A stretch of DNA of 6,829 nucleotides from JASFEQ01 sp050122535 (GTDB lineage Bacteria > Desulfobacterota > DSM-4660 > Desulfatiglandales > HGW-15), in contig JASFIT010000258.1 in assembly GCA_050122535.1 (NCBI GenBank), forward strand, positions 1 through 6,829, in the 5' to 3' direction. Shown here piece by piece: positions 5,666 to 6,829 of this stretch (position 1 is the first letter of the stretch; every line of letters starts with the position of its first letter). Under the pieces are notes generated by a model. The model did no database searches. It saw nothing but the letters and a program-made list of their open reading frames with translations, and was not told the DNA's origin. The translations under genes and the position numbers were made by a program.

Positions 5666-6711
5666 ACCAAAATGATCGTTTTATTAGAGATCTGTTTCAA
5701 TACTCTATGCATCTTCTTCTGACCACTCTCCCGAAGAGGGGCGAAGTAATTGACCACAATGTTAAGTACCCCTTTGGAAATTTCCCAGGGGCCAGACGCT
5801 TCAACCTCTTTGGCCAGCGGTTCCAGCCTGGACACATTGTTGGCCGCATTTTTACCAAGATCAAGAATCAGCGCCTTCAGTTCCCTGATCTTATCGTCAT
5901 TCAAACGCGTTTCTTTTATCTCAGCAAAATCCCCCAGGGTACGTTGCGACAGATCAGGAAACTTGAAACAGATAGATGCCAAGGCCTCTCCTTGCTCCTC
6001 ATATTGGGATTCCTTCCACAGGTCAGTCACATAGTCCATAACATGGCGACTGGATGTAACCAGCAAAGCCTTCTCATTTAGGTATCCTCCGAAAAGGGCA
6101 AGCCAGGCCTCAAGGATCTGTCTTAAGCGATACTCATCCCCAATGGGTTCGGATCCAAAGGGAGCGAGATCCGCCAACAGATGATCCATTTCACCTGATT
6201 CTTCCACAGTCCCTTTGAGGGGAACATCCTTCTCCCTCAGCGCCATTAGCGCCTTGTCCGCCTCCAGTTTCTGATCTTCCACGTCTTGGGCCAGATGCAG
6301 AATGAGATGCCACTTTAGCGCAGGATCTTCCTGGGGCGCTGAAGCTTGTCGGGTCCCGCGTCGAATCATCTGCCGGATCTCCCACGTGGTGTCCTCTGTG
6401 AGATCGTTCTCCTGGCTGACCTGCAAAAACTCTGTGTAACCCTTGTCACTGTTCTGCTCGATCCAGTGACGATATTCTGAGAGCCGGATCATGAAGTCCT
6501 CTCCCGGTTTCAAGTCGTCCGGCGGGCGCAAAACCTGAACCGCGTTCGCTTCATTTGCTCCTGAACCTAGAACCGGGCGCTCCATGAACCATGGTTGAAA
6601 AATGGTAATCGGCCCGAAAAAAGAGAGTATCTTCTTCACCATAGGCTCGGGCAGATACGCGTGCGGGAACAGAATGGCTGGTAGATCTTTTATTTCCTGT
6701 TTTTTGTTCAT
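5656..6711 (-). CDS. Uncharacterised 351-residue soluble protein, first gene of a putative operon
   Basis: I do not recognise a named family. The protein has no signal peptide or transmembrane helix and reads as mostly alpha-helical, with charged heptad-like stretches around 140-165 and 270-310 and only one cysteine. The most distinctive part is the N-terminus: ILFPHAYLPEPMVKKILSFF at residues 13-32, then a GPITIFQPWFME turn ending at residue 44. Its Pro/aromatic content looks like a conserved docking or folding motif. The ATG at 6711 has only a purine-rich GAGA as Shine-Dalgarno, but the conserved-looking motif begins soon after it and no better start is seen. The gene is followed on the same strand by the CxxC protein and the TSUP permease, so it may act with them. 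Lack of any recognisable catalytic motif means no function is proposed. Confidence 0.8.
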   Translation of the reverse strand: MNKKQEIKDLPAILFPHAYLPEPMVKKILSFFGPITIFQPWFMERPVLGSGANEANAVQVLRPPDDLKPGEDFMIRLSEYRHWIEQNSDKGYTEFLQVSQENDLTEDTTWEIRQMIRRGTRQASAPQEDPALKWHLILHLAQDVEDQKLEADKALMALREKDVPLKGTVEESGEMDHLLADLAPFGSEPIGDEYRLRQILEAWLALFGGYLNEKALLVTSSRHVMDYVTDLWKESQYEEQGEALASICFKFPDLSQRTLGDFAEIKETRLNDDKIRELKALILDLGKNAANNVSRLEPLAKEVEASGPWEISKGVLNIVVNYFAPLRESGQKKMHRVLKQISNKTIILVEG

Positions 6712-6829
6712 TCTCTATTGTCTCTCGGGGGTAACAAGTGAGGGCGGGCTTCATGCCCGCCCCATGCACTAATTTAGCGACGAAGTCGCGCCCTATAAAA
6801 TCGCTAGCCCCTTCGTTATCCAGAGGCTG
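6712..6829. other. Right-edge non-coding stretch upstream of the 351-residue gene
   Basis: These 118 bases hold no gene. They contain the GC-rich hairpin at 6742-6762 and a smaller hairpin, GCGAC (6777-6781) with GTCGC (6785-6789) around GAA. Any promoter of the minus-strand operon should lie here or beyond the window edge; I could not identify clear -35 and -10 boxes on the minus strand. Confidence 0.5.
6742..6762. repeat. GC-rich 8-bp hairpin (REP-like)
   Basis: GGGCGGGC (6742-6749) pairs perfectly with GCCCGCCC (6755-6762) around TTCAT. It lies about 30 bases upstream of the ATG of the 351-residue gene, so it would be in that gene's leader RNA if transcription starts beyond it. Hairpins of this sequence type are dispersed in many bacterial genomes as far as I recall, so a repeat is more likely than a dedicated regulator. 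Confidence 0.6.

Noticed and set aside
5272..5722. Overlapping plus-strand open frames opposite the CxxC protein and the end of the 351-residue gene
   Set aside because: They lack recognisable domains and good starts, and the minus strand gives an acidic protein with organised cysteines in a same-strand gene series, so they are shadows.
6551..6769. 72-codon minus-strand open frame at the right edge
   Set aside because: It begins inside the GC-rich hairpin repeat and overlaps the start of the 351-residue gene in another frame, with no supporting features.

Overview
The window looks like chromosomal, non-phage DNA from an uncultured Desulfobacterota (deltaproteobacterial) relative. This rests on gene content (a Kef/CPA2 antiporter, a VWA-OmpA cell-envelope protein, a stand-alone CBM48 protein, a TSUP permease) and on several families of short palindromic repeats that I associate from memory with such genomes. 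No rRNA, tRNA, CRISPR array, transposase or phage gene was seen, and the taxonomic call is an inference.

Left part, plus strand (1-3514). The window opens inside a Kef-type cation/proton antiporter whose C-terminal half (last membrane helices, RCK_N and RCK_C regulatory domains) ends at 1119. A 79-bp element bounded by perfect 15-bp inverted repeats overlaps its stop codon. After about 280 bp of non-coding DNA with a nested hairpin comes a 703-residue exported protein. It has a von Willebrand factor A domain with an intact metal site and two OmpA-like domains. Only the second OmpA domain keeps both peptidoglycan-binding residues.

Middle part (3515-4493). A gap of about 530 bp is packed with palindromic repeats of at least three kinds, then a consensus promoter with an extended -10, then a 100-residue stand-alone glycogen-binding-type (CBM48) protein. 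Two copies of one 56-nt hairpin repeat, 54/64 identical over the aligned unit, lie on either side of this small gene in the same orientation. A decayed third copy follows the VWA-OmpA gene.

Right part, minus strand (4494-6711). Three genes read in one direction and probably form an operon. In transcription order they are an unrecognised 351-residue soluble protein, a 94-residue acidic protein with two CxxC pairs, and a 249-residue TauE/SafE (TSUP) anion permease. The first two share a reading frame and are separated by one TAG codon and 29 open codons; a strong two-tier hairpin covers that TAG. The last 118 bases hold two further hairpins and no gene.

The genes do not form an obvious single pathway. 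The clearest common theme is the envelope: ion antiport, a peptidoglycan-anchored sensor or adhesin, and anion export. The least described material is the 351/94-residue pair next to the TSUP permease and the structured repeat family around the CBM48 gene.
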